Assembly (NCBI GenBank): GCA_965243145.1
Contig: CBDEUB010000002.1
Coordinates: 1,364,001-1,428,000, forward strand
Length of the DNA stretch: 64,000 nt
Origin: CBDBLK01 sp965243145
GTDB lineage: Bacteria; Bdellovibrionota; Bacteriovoracia; Bacteriovoracales; Bacteriovoracaceae
Reading direction: 5' to 3'
Below the pieces are notes generated by a model. It was not told the DNA's origin and searched no databases. It saw only the letters and a program-made list of their open reading frames with translations. Positions 7,879-15,865 of this stretch are shown piece by piece. The stretch's first letter is position 1; each line of letters begins with the position of its first letter. The position numbers and the translations under genes were made by a program.

Positions 7879-9939
7879 ATGAGCACAAGATTAACCGAAA
7901 AAGTGGCCAAGCGCTACACTCTGAAAAATACCGACAAAAAAACTCTCAAGACTTGGTATGGCCTTTTGGCCCTGGGGCGCAAACTTGACGAACGCGCCCC
8001 CAACTATCTCAAACAGGCCATCGGTTGGAGTTACCACGCCCCCTGCGCCGGCCATGACGCAATTCAACTTGCCATTGGCCAAGTTTTTACCCGAGGAAAA
8101 GACCACTTCTTTCCCTACTACCGTGACCTGATGGCCTGTCTGGCGGCAGGGGTGAGCGCCGAGGAAATCATCCTCAACGGCATCTCCAAGGCCAGCGATG
8201 TGGCCGCAGGCGGAAGGCACATGTCCAACCACTTCGCCAAACCCGAGTGGAATATCCACAATGTCTCATCCTGTACTGGCAACCACACTCTCCACGCCGT
8301 GGGCGTGGCCAAGGCGATGACCTACTACAAACACCAGGGCGTGGCGATTTCTTCCCAGGGGGAATCTTCCACCAGTGAAGGCTATTGCTACGAGGCCATA
8401 AACGGGGCCTCGACTCTCAAACTTCCGGTCATCTTTGTCTTTCAAGACAACGGCTATGGCATATCTGTGCCCAAATGCGACCAAACCGCCAACGCCATCG
8501 CTGCCGATAACTTTCGCGGTTTCAAAAATCTGCGCATCATCTATTGCGACGGTAAAGATGTTTTCGATTCCATGAACGCCATGGCGGAAGCGCGCCAACA
8601 CGCCCTGGAAAGGCGGGAACCTGTCATCGTCCACGCCGAATGCGTGCGCATCCACTCCCACTCCAATTCCGACAAGCACGAACTCTACCGCAGTGAAAAA
8701 GAACGCTCCCAGGCCCTGGCCCTCGACCCCTTGCCTAAGTTTAGGGATTTGCTCGTCAAACATAGGTTGCTCTCCAAGGCCGAACTCGCCGCCCTCGACG
8801 AAGAGGCCCAAGCGCAAGTTTTGGCGGCCCACACCCAGGCCATGCGCGCCCCCGATCCCGATCCCAAATCCATTCACGACTTTGTGATACCCGCCCCTTA
8901 CTCTTGCGAGCGCTATCCCGAGGGCCTGCACCAAGACAATGGAGAACCCATAAAATTCATCACCGCCCTCAACGAAACTCTCAAGGCCGAATTCCGCCAC
9001 AACCCCGATACATTTATGTGGGGCCAAGATATGGCCAACAAAGATAAGGGCGGCATCTTCAATGTCTCCAAGGGCATGCAACAAGAATTTGGAGTTGAGC
9101 GCATCCACAATTCCCCCATCGCCGAAGATTATATATTGGGGAGCGCCAACGGTTTTAGTCGCTTCGATAAAAAAATCCGCGTCGTCGTCGAGGGTGCCGA
9201 ATTTGCCGACTACTTTTGGCCAGCTATGGAACAGTTTGTGGAATGTACCCACGACTATTGGCGAAGCAACGGTGCCTTCGCCCCCAACATCACCATCCGC
9301 CTGGCCTCCGGCGGTTATATAGGGGGGGGCCTTTATCACTCGCAAAATATTGAGGCCTCACTGCTCCCCATGCCCGGTTGCCGCATCGTCTGCCCGGCCT
9401 TTGCCGACGACGCCGCTGGATTGCTGAGAACCTGCATGAGGAGTGCCGGACTCTCTGTCTTTCTGGAACCCAAAGCACTCTACAATGCCCAGTCGGCCAT
9501 GGCGGCAGTTCCCGAGGACTTTGAAGTTCCCTTAGGCAAGGCCAGAATACGGCGGGAAGGCGAAGGCCTCACCTTGATCACTTACGGCAATACTGTTCAC
9601 CACTCCCTGGAGGCGGCCCAACAAGTTGCTTCGAGCGAGGGTATCGAAGTTGAAGTCGTCGATTTGCGTTCCCTCAAACCCCTGGATGAAAGCGCCATTT
9701 TCCAATCCTTGGCCAAAACCCACCGCTGCCTGGTGGTTCACGAAGACAAACTTTTTGCCGGTTTTGGGGGAGAGTTGGTCGCCCTGATCAACGAAAAGGG
9801 CTTTGAACTTCTCGATGCTCCCGTCAAACGCATCGGCTCCACCGATACCCCGGTGGGCTTTAACCGCATTTTAGAAAGGGCCATACTCCCCAACGCCGAA
9901 AAAATCGCTCAGGCCATAGTGGAATTGGCGAGATATTAG
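7879..9939 (+). CDS. Fused alpha-beta E1 component of branched-chain 2-oxo acid dehydrogenase
   Basis: 686 aa. Residues 1-345 are the E1 alpha domain (TPP-dependent decarboxylase) and about 355-686 the E1 beta (transketolase-type) domain, as in single-chain 2-oxoisovalerate dehydrogenase E1 proteins. It should decarboxylate branched-chain 2-oxo acids from valine, leucine and isoleucine and pass the acyl group to an E2 lipoyl protein, which is not in this window. The TPP/Mg motif is unusual: the canonical GDG...NN reads GES (161-163) and DN (190-191), within SSQGESSTSEG and FQDNGYGIS. Glu162 may replace the magnesium-binding Asp. It converges on the sigma-54 regulator with only 5 bp between stop codons, and I see no clear terminator there. 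Confidence 0.88.
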   Translation: MSTRLTEKVAKRYTLKNTDKKTLKTWYGLLALGRKLDERAPNYLKQAIGWSYHAPCAGHDAIQLAIGQVFTRGKDHFFPYYRDLMACLAAGVSAEEIILNGISKASDVAAGGRHMSNHFAKPEWNIHNVSSCTGNHTLHAVGVAKAMTYYKHQGVAISSQGESSTSEGYCYEAINGASTLKLPVIFVFQDNGYGISVPKCDQTANAIAADNFRGFKNLRIIYCDGKDVFDSMNAMAEARQHALERREPVIVHAECVRIHSHSNSDKHELYRSEKERSQALALDPLPKFRDLLVKHRLLSKAELAALDEEAQAQVLAAHTQAMRAPDPDPKSIHDFVIPAPYSCERYPEGLHQDNGEPIKFITALNETLKAEFRHNPDTFMWGQDMANKDKGGIFNVSKGMQQEFGVERIHNSPIAEDYILGSANGFSRFDKKIRVVVEGAEFADYFWPAMEQFVECTHDYWRSNGAFAPNITIRLASGGYIGGGLYHSQNIEASLLPMPGCRIVCPAFADDAAGLLRTCMRSAGLSVFLEPKALYNAQSAMAAVPEDFEVPLGKARIRREGEGLTLITYGNTVHHSLEAAQQVASSEGIEVEVVDLRSLKPLDESAIFQSLAKTHRCLVVHEDKLFAGFGGELVALINEKGFELLDAPVKRIGSTDTPVGFNRILERAILPNAEKIAQAIVELARY

Positions 9940-9944
9940 GGTAA

Positions 9945-11537
9945 TTACTCTCCCACTGCGCGCTTGCGCTTGTCGAGAGCATACTTTTCCACTTTCATAA
10001 TGAGAGAGGCGCGCGAAATGCCCAACTCTTTGGAAAGTTTTGATTTGTTAAAATTGCAACGGTCGAGTCCCTCTGCAATCATCAATCTCTCAAGTCTCTC
10101 CAAGGCCTCTTTTAATTTGCCCCCGGCCTTAATGCCCCGGATTCCTTGCAGGCCATCTTCTGGCCTTTTGAGGGCATCAACAATATGAGGTGACAGTAAT
10201 TCGGGGTTGATGGCCTTGTCTTCTCTGGCCAAAACTACTAAGCGTTCGATTTCACTTTCCAATTCCCGAATATTCCCTGGCCAGTGGTAATCCAACATTT
10301 TCTCCATGCAACTCCTGGCAAAAGACTTCATGGCAAGGCCCTTTTCATCACAACTCTTTTTGAGGAAATGCTCCATGAGCAGGGGAATGTCCTCGGCCCT
10401 TTCCTTCAAGGGGGGCAAGTGAACATTGACAATGCCCAACCTGCAATAGAGGTCTTCCCGAAATTGGCCCCGCTCGATCATATCCTTAACATTTTTATTG
10501 GTGGCAGCGATCATTCTGACATCGGTGTGCCTGGGAGAAGTCGCCCCCACTGGCAGAAAGGTTCCCTCTTGCAGCACACGCAACAGCTTGACCTGCATGG
10601 GAAGGGAAATATCCCCAATTTCGTCCAAAAAAAGTGTTCCCCCATTGGCCATTTCGAGAAGTCCCTTTTTGTCTTTTGAAGCGCTAGTAAAAGCGCCTTT
10701 GACATGGCCAAAAAGTTCCGAGTCGAGCAAATTGTCATTTAAGGCCGAACAATGAAGCGCCATAAAAACATTGTCTTTTCTGAGAGAATAGTAGTGGATT
10801 GCCTTGGCCACCAATTCTTTTCCGGTTCCGTTCTCTCCCTGAATCAAAACCGACGCCTCTGAACTCGCGGCCTTGTCTAACAACCTATAAATGGCCTGCA
10901 TACTCTTCGATTTTCCGATCATATTGTGATAGCGGTATTTATTCCCCAACTCGCTGTTGAGTTCCTGGATTCTCTTCTCGCGCTCGCCAATCTCCTGGTG
11001 ATACCCCACCACTTCGGCGGCCATGAGGGCCACCAATTCCTGCAAATACTTTTCATTGTCTGCATTTAAGGCCTTGAGACTGGCCACTGCCCGCTCGGCA
11101 TCTTCGAGGCCCATGCCCGCCTGATTGAGCTGCCGTGCGATTTCTTGGCGCTCTTGTGCCGTAGTATCTTCGGTTATAAAGGGGTAGACCAAAATCGCCC
11201 CCGCATACTCTCCGTCTATCACCATGGAAGAGGCCGCCATTTTAAGATGTTTGAAGAGACTTTGATGGATGATCCCAGTACCGTGAGCACCTTTCTTCAA
11301 TTCTGCCGTCGCGTCGTCTATGTCCTGGGAAATATACTGGTGGCCGAGAGATAAACTCATTTGCACCTTAAAAAAATGGCCCTTTGGCCGATAGGTTTTT
11401 TCCAGTTGGTTTGATCGAATTTTGCCCAGGGAATCGGCAAAAATGACTTCGACACCGTACCAGCGGTTTAAAATTTCACTGATCTTGGCCACGACATGCA
11501 AATTGCGCAAGTTTTCCCAATTCACCATAGGGATCAT
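9945..11537 (-). CDS. Sigma-54-dependent transcriptional activator
   Basis: 530 aa. Residues 1-180 form a sensory region of no family I can name; it has no receiver-type phosphoacceptor pattern. A coiled coil spans about 180-200. The AAA+ domain has Walker A GENGTGKE (234-241), Walker B TLFLDE (301-306) and R-finger-like RED...R segments. The C-terminal Fis-type helix-turn-helix is NKSKLSKELGISRASL. The sigma-54 contact loop, normally GAFTGA, reads GAFTSA at 281-286, a substitution at a functionally sensitive position. The start is either ATG 11537 or ATG 11528; neither has a good Shine-Dalgarno sequence. An IS begins 25 bp upstream of the start, so the native promoter has been pushed about 1.4 kb away. 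Confidence 0.9.
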   Translation of the reverse strand: MIPMVNWENLRNLHVVAKISEILNRWYGVEVIFADSLGKIRSNQLEKTYRPKGHFFKVQMSLSLGHQYISQDIDDATAELKKGAHGTGIIHQSLFKHLKMAASSMVIDGEYAGAILVYPFITEDTTAQERQEIARQLNQAGMGLEDAERAVASLKALNADNEKYLQELVALMAAEVVGYHQEIGEREKRIQELNSELGNKYRYHNMIGKSKSMQAIYRLLDKAASSEASVLIQGENGTGKELVAKAIHYYSLRKDNVFMALHCSALNDNLLDSELFGHVKGAFTSASKDKKGLLEMANGGTLFLDEIGDISLPMQVKLLRVLQEGTFLPVGATSPRHTDVRMIAATNKNVKDMIERGQFREDLYCRLGIVNVHLPPLKERAEDIPLLMEHFLKKSCDEKGLAMKSFARSCMEKMLDYHWPGNIRELESEIERLVVLAREDKAINPELLSPHIVDALKRPEDGLQGIRGIKAGGKLKEALERLERLMIAEGLDRCNFNKSKLSKELGISRASLIMKVEKYALDKRKRAVGE

Positions 11538-11545
11538 TTCGGCAA

Positions 11546-11562
11546 ACGCTTGTAGATTCTTA
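11546..11562. repeat. Left target-site duplication of the IS
   Basis: CGCTTGTAGATTCTTA at 11547-11562 recurs exactly at 12920-12935 on the other side of the IS. This is 16 bp, or 17 if the adjoining A is counted. It marks the transposition event and shows that the element is a single clean insertion. Confidence 0.95.
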
Positions 11563-12919
11563 TGTAATTTTTCAGCGATTATGTCCTATCTTAATTTTTC
11601 AGGGAAAGTGTCCTCCTCGAAATAGTCAGGTATTTTGTCAATAACCTCATTTTATTGACAAAGGAGCTGAAAATGGGAGGCATTATAATGAGTAGCAAAA
11701 AACTCAAAATTTACCGCCATGCTATGAATGTCATCGAAGGACGATTGAGCATCTCCGAGTTCTCTATTCTAATCAACAAGTCCTACCGACAATCCCAGAG
11801 GATCGTCACCAAAGTCAGGCACAAAAAGGCACTGGGATGCCTCCACGGCAATGCCAATAAAACTCCCGCCAATAAAACATGCCCCATCTTGATGAAAGAA
11901 GTCCTCGACTTCAAAAAAGATGCCTATAAAAATTACAACCTCACCCATTTCGTCGAATCCCTAAAAGAACGCGAGGGAATCCACATCAGCTACTCCAGTC
12001 TCTACCGAGAGGCGAGAAAACAAGAACTCGTAAAATACCCAAGACGAAGGCGCAAAAGGGTTCACAAACTCCGGCCCAGACTTCCCAATGCCGGAATGTT
12101 AGTTCAGTTTGATGGTTCCGAGCACAACTGGTTTGCAGGCATCGTCTGTGACCTCATCGCCGGTATCGACGATGCCACAGGCAAAATCCTGGCGGCGGAG
12201 TTTTTTATCGGGGAAACCTCCCTGCACTCCATGAAGGTTATTCAGAATATTATCGAGGATTACGGCGTTCCCGAGGCATTTTACATGGACGAGGCAGCTA
12301 TTTTTGGCAAGAGCAACCGCGATTGGAACAGTCAAATTGCCAGGGCATTGGAAACCCTCGGTGCTAAACTCATTTTGGCGGGTTCTCCCCAGGCAAAGGG
12401 AAGGATTGAGAGACTGTTCAGGACTTTACAAGACCGCCTTATTGCCGAGTTGGAGTTTGTCCAAGTGAAAACCCTTCTCCAGGCAAATCAATATCTCAAA
12501 GAGGTTTTTATTCCCCACTTCAACCAGCGGTTTTCCCATTTGCCTAGAGAAGTTGAAAGTCGTTTCAGCAAAGTCAAAGTTCCGGGACTTGGCCTTATTC
12601 TTTGTCGTAAGGAGAGGCGCAAAGTAAGTCCGGGGAATACATTTAGTTATGGTGGCCGAAGATACATCATTCTTGGAGATAGGGATTTTCGCTTTAGGAC
12701 AGTTAATATCAATACTCACCAGGACATGAGCGTGAGTTACGATATTATGGGGAAACGGATTTCAGTTGAACTTTTTGTCGGTGTCAAAAACCGAGCAAAA
12801 CCGGCAGCATAAAAAAGGAAAAAGATGCCTAATGAAGTGTTTTAAATCTGCCGATTTGGCCTTTGTGTTAGGACATAATCGCTGAAAAATTAACCGGACA
12901 CTTTCCCTGAAAAATTACA
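11563..12919 (+). mobile_element. Complete insertion sequence, 1357 bp, IS1202/ISTde1-like
   Basis: The element starts TGTAATTTTTCAG and ends with its exact reverse complement, carries one DDE transposase gene, and is bounded by a 16-bp direct repeat. Each end holds two related boxes of about 22 bp beginning TAATTTTTCAG and ending TGTCC, spaced 27 bp (left pair 11565-11586 and 11592-11613); the order of the two box variants is swapped at the right end. From memory, the IS1202 family includes an ISTde1 subgroup with target duplications of about 15-18 bp, and the transposase has that family's QFDGSEHNWF-type motif, so I favour that assignment. GGCC is not enriched inside it, unlike its surroundings, which suggests recent arrival. 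Confidence 0.9.
11688..12812 (+). CDS. DDE transposase of the IS
   Basis: 374 aa from the ATG at 11688, which has GGGAGG at 11675-11680 (7-base spacing); a TTG start at 11655 is possible but less likely. Residues 1-45 contain a helix-turn-helix (SISEFSILINKSYRQSQRIV) for binding the inverted repeats, followed by a basic linker (YPRRRRKRVHKLRPR). The catalytic core has Asp142 (QFDGSEHNWF), Asp201 (FYMDEAAIFG) and Glu241 (QAKGRIERLFRTLQDRL), giving an intact DDE triad. The C-terminal part is the small beta domain of integrase-like transposases. No frameshift or internal stop is seen, so the element is probably active. Confidence 0.92.
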   Translation: MSSKKLKIYRHAMNVIEGRLSISEFSILINKSYRQSQRIVTKVRHKKALGCLHGNANKTPANKTCPILMKEVLDFKKDAYKNYNLTHFVESLKEREGIHISYSSLYREARKQELVKYPRRRRKRVHKLRPRLPNAGMLVQFDGSEHNWFAGIVCDLIAGIDDATGKILAAEFFIGETSLHSMKVIQNIIEDYGVPEAFYMDEAAIFGKSNRDWNSQIARALETLGAKLILAGSPQAKGRIERLFRTLQDRLIAELEFVQVKTLLQANQYLKEVFIPHFNQRFSHLPREVESRFSKVKVPGLGLILCRKERRKVSPGNTFSYGGRRYIILGDRDFRFRTVNINTHQDMSVSYDIMGKRISVELFVGVKNRAKPAA

Positions 12920-12935
12920 CGCTTGTAGATTCTTA
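12920..12935. repeat. Right target-site duplication of the IS
   Basis: Exact copy of the 16 bases CGCTTGTAGATTCTTA found at 11547-11562. Joining the flanks with one copy restores an inverted repeat, TTTCGGCA ... TGCCGAAA, that the insertion split. Confidence 0.95.
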
Positions 12936-12997
12936 AAAAACTGCCGAAAAAGCTAGGCCATTCGAGATCAACTTAATCGGTTATTTTATGGCCTTTC

Positions 12998-13975
12998 CTA
13001 GGGCGTAGGGCAAACCGATCGGTTGTTAGAAAGATAGGCGGGAGCAAAACACCGCAAATTGAGTTGATACCAGCTAGTGGGTACGGAATCACTCAATTCA
13101 TCATTGCCTTCGAGAAGAAGGTATTTCAAATTTTTAAGATCGCCCCAACTGGGAGGTAAGGGGCCACTCAATCGGTTATCAGAGAGAAAAATCAACCCCA
13201 GAGTTTTGATGTCACCCCAGCTAGACGGCAAAGGGCCATTAAAATTATTGTTATGAAGTTCGAGTGATCCCAAACTCGCAAACTCACTGTATTCGGGAGG
13301 TAAAAGGCCACTCAACTGGTTATACCCCAAAAGGAGTGCTTTCAAATTCTCAAGTTTGGTGTACTCAATGGGCAAGGGGCCACTCAATTGATTGCCAGTA
13401 ACAATAATCCTCTCCAAGTTCTCAAGATTGCTCCACTCGGAAGGCAGAGGGCCGCTGAATTGATTGTAAGCAAGATAAATCCTTTTTAAGTTTGGAAGGA
13501 GATGGCCCCAATCGGAGGGCAATGGGCCGTTTAATTCCCCGTTGCCAAAAAGATCAATCTCTTCCAAATGTTTCAGTTTGCCTAAAATCGAAGGCACAGG
13601 GCCACTCAGGTCGTTCGCATAAAGACTTAATTTCTTCAAACTCACTAGGCCCTCTAGGCCTTGCGGAAACGATGTCAAATGGTTGCGGCCGAGATTGAGG
13701 TCGGTGAGAGAGGTCAGTCCCGCCAAGTCTCCGGGTTTCAAATTCCCCAGATTGGCGTTGAAGGCCCTAAGGTTTTCCACCGTGGCCAATTCCCTGGCCC
13801 CCACTTCGCGACAATCCAATTGCTGGCCAGTTAGTCTTGCAATGTCCTTTATAATGGCCGCTTGAATCTGCGGCGTTCTCTCGCAAATATCGGCGGATGC
13901 CGATAGAGACAAGAGGAAAGAACTGGCGACAATAATTTTGCCCAATAATTCACTAGAAAGATTCTTTATGTTCAC
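12998..13975 (-). CDS. Secreted leucine-rich-repeat protein, plant-type repeats
   Basis: 325 aa from a GTG with AGGAG nine bases upstream. The N-terminal 28 residues are a Sec signal peptide (KIIVASSFLLSLSASA). After a short capping region with two cysteines (ICERTP, QLDCREVG) come about nine repeats of 23-24 residues with the consensus LxxLxxLxLxxNxLSGPLPxxW. The SGPLP segment is the hallmark of plant-type LRRs rather than the usual bacterial type. A final Cys pair (LRCFAP, SVCPTP) may cap the solenoid. It should be an exported binding protein; the ligand is unknown. It heads a run of secreted-protein genes on the minus strand. Confidence 0.88.
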   Translation of the reverse strand: MNIKNLSSELLGKIIVASSFLLSLSASADICERTPQIQAAIIKDIARLTGQQLDCREVGARELATVENLRAFNANLGNLKPGDLAGLTSLTDLNLGRNHLTSFPQGLEGLVSLKKLSLYANDLSGPVPSILGKLKHLEEIDLFGNGELNGPLPSDWGHLLPNLKRIYLAYNQFSGPLPSEWSNLENLERIIVTGNQLSGPLPIEYTKLENLKALLLGYNQLSGLLPPEYSEFASLGSLELHNNNFNGPLPSSWGDIKTLGLIFLSDNRLSGPLPPSWGDLKNLKYLLLEGNDELSDSVPTSWYQLNLRCFAPAYLSNNRSVCPTP

Positions 13976-14009
13976 GATTCACTCTCCTTTAACAAAGTTT
14001 GTAGTGGCC

Positions 14010-14068
14010 ATTCTATTCCTGCGCAACGGACATTGCAAGCGTTGATTAGGCCTGCAAAAAGAATTAAC
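14010..14068 (-). pseudogene. Decayed 3' remnant of a Kazal-domain gene
   Basis: On the minus strand 14043-14014 encodes NACNVRCAGI, matching NACNARCAGI of the Kazal gene at 15296; the DNA is identical at about 29 of 31 positions. Just upstream, in another frame, 14065-14048 encodes NSFCRP, matching NTFCRP of the same protein. The central part of the domain is deleted and the frames are broken. This is a truncated duplicate, left between the DUF6973-like gene and the LRR gene. Confidence 0.75.
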
Positions 14069-14717
14069 CAAGATTAGAATGTCCATCTCGTTTTGAAGCA
14101 GGAATCTCTTTGCCTTTGACAATCCTGACCTCATATTCATTCTCATATTCTCCGGCCTTAATTTTGGCCACGAAATCTTCTCTTGAAAAAACCAGTAATG
14201 TTTGGGTATCGAGAAAAAGGATGTTTTCCCCAGTCTTGCTTTCTTCCAAAACAACCACTCGATCCTTGATCTTTGCGGATTCTGGCCTTTCGAGATATTT
14301 TCTCGAGTCATTCAGATCAATTATCAACTCTCCCTTTTTGAGGGCCTCAAGAAGGAATTTAAACAGTTCTTCTCGACTTTTTGCTTTTTTGCCATATTTT
14401 CGACCCACTGAATTGTTCCACAAGTCCATGTTTTCTGCTTTTTCCTTATTTGCACCGGAAGCACCAATGTATCCCCACGGAACTTTTTCATTGAGTTTTC
14501 CAAAAAAATTTGCAGCTTTTTCACTATATTCCATAGTAAACACGCCACTTACATAGGCATGCCTTAAAGCATCAATATCATTGTGCTGCAAATGAATCAT
14601 ATCAAAGTTTATGGTTCCATCATCATTTTTAGGCAATGGCCGTAAATATTTATCAATGAAGAAATATACCTCATCAGTGGCCTTATTTAGTAATGTTAGA
14701 AGAGGAATATCAACCAT
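14064..14717 (-). CDS. DUF6973-like protein
   Basis: 217 aa, no signal peptide, soluble. It contains HNDIDALRHAYVSG (about residues 45-58) and MDLWNNSVGRKYG (about 97-109), which resemble the D-x-x-RHA and DxxNNxxGR motifs of the DUF6973 family. I recall that domain as frequent at the C terminus of secreted toxin-like proteins, but its activity is not known to me. The conserved His, Arg and Asn suggest an enzyme. It overlaps the upstream 4-helix membrane protein gene by 8 bp, so the two are translationally coupled; a toxin-immunity or enzyme-membrane partner relation is possible but unproven. Confidence 0.5.
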   Translation of the reverse strand: MVDIPLLTLLNKATDEVYFFIDKYLRPLPKNDDGTINFDMIHLQHNDIDALRHAYVSGVFTMEYSEKAANFFGKLNEKVPWGYIGASGANKEKAENMDLWNNSVGRKYGKKAKSREELFKFLLEALKKGELIIDLNDSRKYLERPESAKIKDRVVVLEESKTGENILFLDTQTLLVFSREDFVAKIKAGEYENEYEVRIVKGKEIPASKRDGHSNLG

Positions 14718-15237
14718 TTGCTTTCCATGGGTTAAAATATCTGTAAACTAAAAGAGAACTCAAAAAAACTATTATAATGCTAATAGAATATGGCAACCAA
14801 GATTCCCATGTTAATGATCTCATAAAAATTGAAATAATAATTCTGATAAAGTAAGATAAAAAAGCACCTACCACTACGGGTGTTATGAAAATTGATGGAA
14901 CATAGAGAATGGTTGCTAATATTTTCCATCTCTTTGCCCATTTCGTTGTAATAAAAAATAGTCCAAGATTCCCTAAAACCCCATATCCCATAGATATAAT
15001 AAAAAAGGCCACAAAGCGTTTAAAAGTGTAAGCGTACCACGGAAAAGATACATCGAACAAAAACTTAACATACAGAAAAACAAACAATAACGAAAAAAAT
15101 CGTATAAAAAAAGTGAATTTGTGATTGGCCAAATTCTTTCGATTAAATATTGATGTTATAAAATTATATACCCTCAATTGAAAAAACTCATAATTTGGAA
15201 TAAATTTAAGGACTGTGGGGAAAGCGAGATTATTCAT
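14710..15237 (-). CDS. Hypothetical integral membrane protein
   Basis: 175 aa, AT-rich gene. About four transmembrane helices are visible: FFIRFFSLLFVFLYVKFLF (45-65), the FVAFFIISMGYGVLGNLGLFF segment (75-95), ILATILYVPSIFITPVVVGA (106-125), and SISIIIVFLSSLLVY (152-166). No family recognised. It is the first gene of a pair, its stop overlapping the start of the DUF6973-like gene by 8 bp. Small hydrophobic partners of this kind often act as immunity or anchoring proteins; here that is only inference from arrangement. Confidence 0.6.
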   Translation of the reverse strand: MNNLAFPTVLKFIPNYEFFQLRVYNFITSIFNRKNLANHKFTFFIRFFSLLFVFLYVKFLFDVSFPWYAYTFKRFVAFFIISMGYGVLGNLGLFFITTKWAKRWKILATILYVPSIFITPVVVGAFLSYFIRIIISIFMRSLTWESWLPYSISIIIVFLSSLLVYRYFNPWKANG

Positions 15238-15295
15238 AATTTAAATCGAAACTCAAGTTACTAACTAAAGTTTACTAAGGTGGTCACTTCACCTT

Positions 15296-15832
15296 TCACT
15301 TTGAACATCGACCGGGCCGAAACTTATTTATTCCTGCACAACGGGCATTGCAAGCGTTGGGATAAGTTATGCCATTCTCTCCACAGACTGGAACATACTC
15401 TCGGGTGCAGATACATTGTTGAGGAGGAGAACTTGGCCTACAAAAGGTGTTGAGAAGTTCGACCTCATATTTAAGGTGCTCTTTAGAAACCTTGACTTCG
15501 CCTATACAAGGCGTATCCTCTGCGTTCCTAAAGATGACGGTAAACATTGCTTCCGCGGCCACGCCAAAAGAACACCAAGGGAGATAAGCACCATTGTTAA
15601 AAGTATTTTGCTCGTCCCAATCTTTGGGTTTGGGCAACGAAAAATAGTGGGCCGAGGCATTGCTAGCTATAGTTTTGTTCACCGAATCCTTCTCGACATT
15701 GAACGCTGCTATTGCAAATCTTTCCATGTCTTTTACCTGCTCATCGACATCAACGATCGGTGGTGAACACGCTTTTGCATCGTAGGCAAAAAAGACTGCA
15801 TGAAACACAAAGATCGAACATAGCTTTTTCAC
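15296..15832 (-). CDS. Exported Kazal-domain protein, copy 1
   Basis: 178 aa. Signal peptide 1-21 ends KLCSIFVFHAVFFAYDAKA before Cys22. Residues 22-125 are an unrecognised domain. The C-terminal 45 residues are a Kazal serine-protease-inhibitor domain: CIC, then PVCGENGITYPNACNARC, then PGRC, with the six-cysteine spacing and the invariant Tyr of the family. Kazal domains block serine proteases by a canonical loop; targets cannot be predicted from sequence here. It is followed in tandem by a paralogue and, further on, by a decayed copy, so the family has expanded locally. Confidence 0.85.
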   Translation of the reverse strand: MKKLCSIFVFHAVFFAYDAKACSPPIVDVDEQVKDMERFAIAAFNVEKDSVNKTIASNASAHYFSLPKPKDWDEQNTFNNGAYLPWCSFGVAAEAMFTVIFRNAEDTPCIGEVKVSKEHLKYEVELLNTFCRPSSPPQQCICTREYVPVCGENGITYPNACNARCAGINKFRPGRCSK

Positions 15833-15865
15833 GGGAACCTCCTTAAAAATGGTTTGCTGGCCTTT

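Noticed and set aside
8266..9345. 359-codon open frame on the minus strand
   Set aside because: Antisense to the fused E1 gene, whose motifs are clear; the translation is Gly/Val/His-rich shadow sequence.
9940..9944. Terminator between the fused E1 and the sigma-54 regulator
   Set aside because: Only 5 bp separate the stop codons and no hairpin with a T-run is evident.
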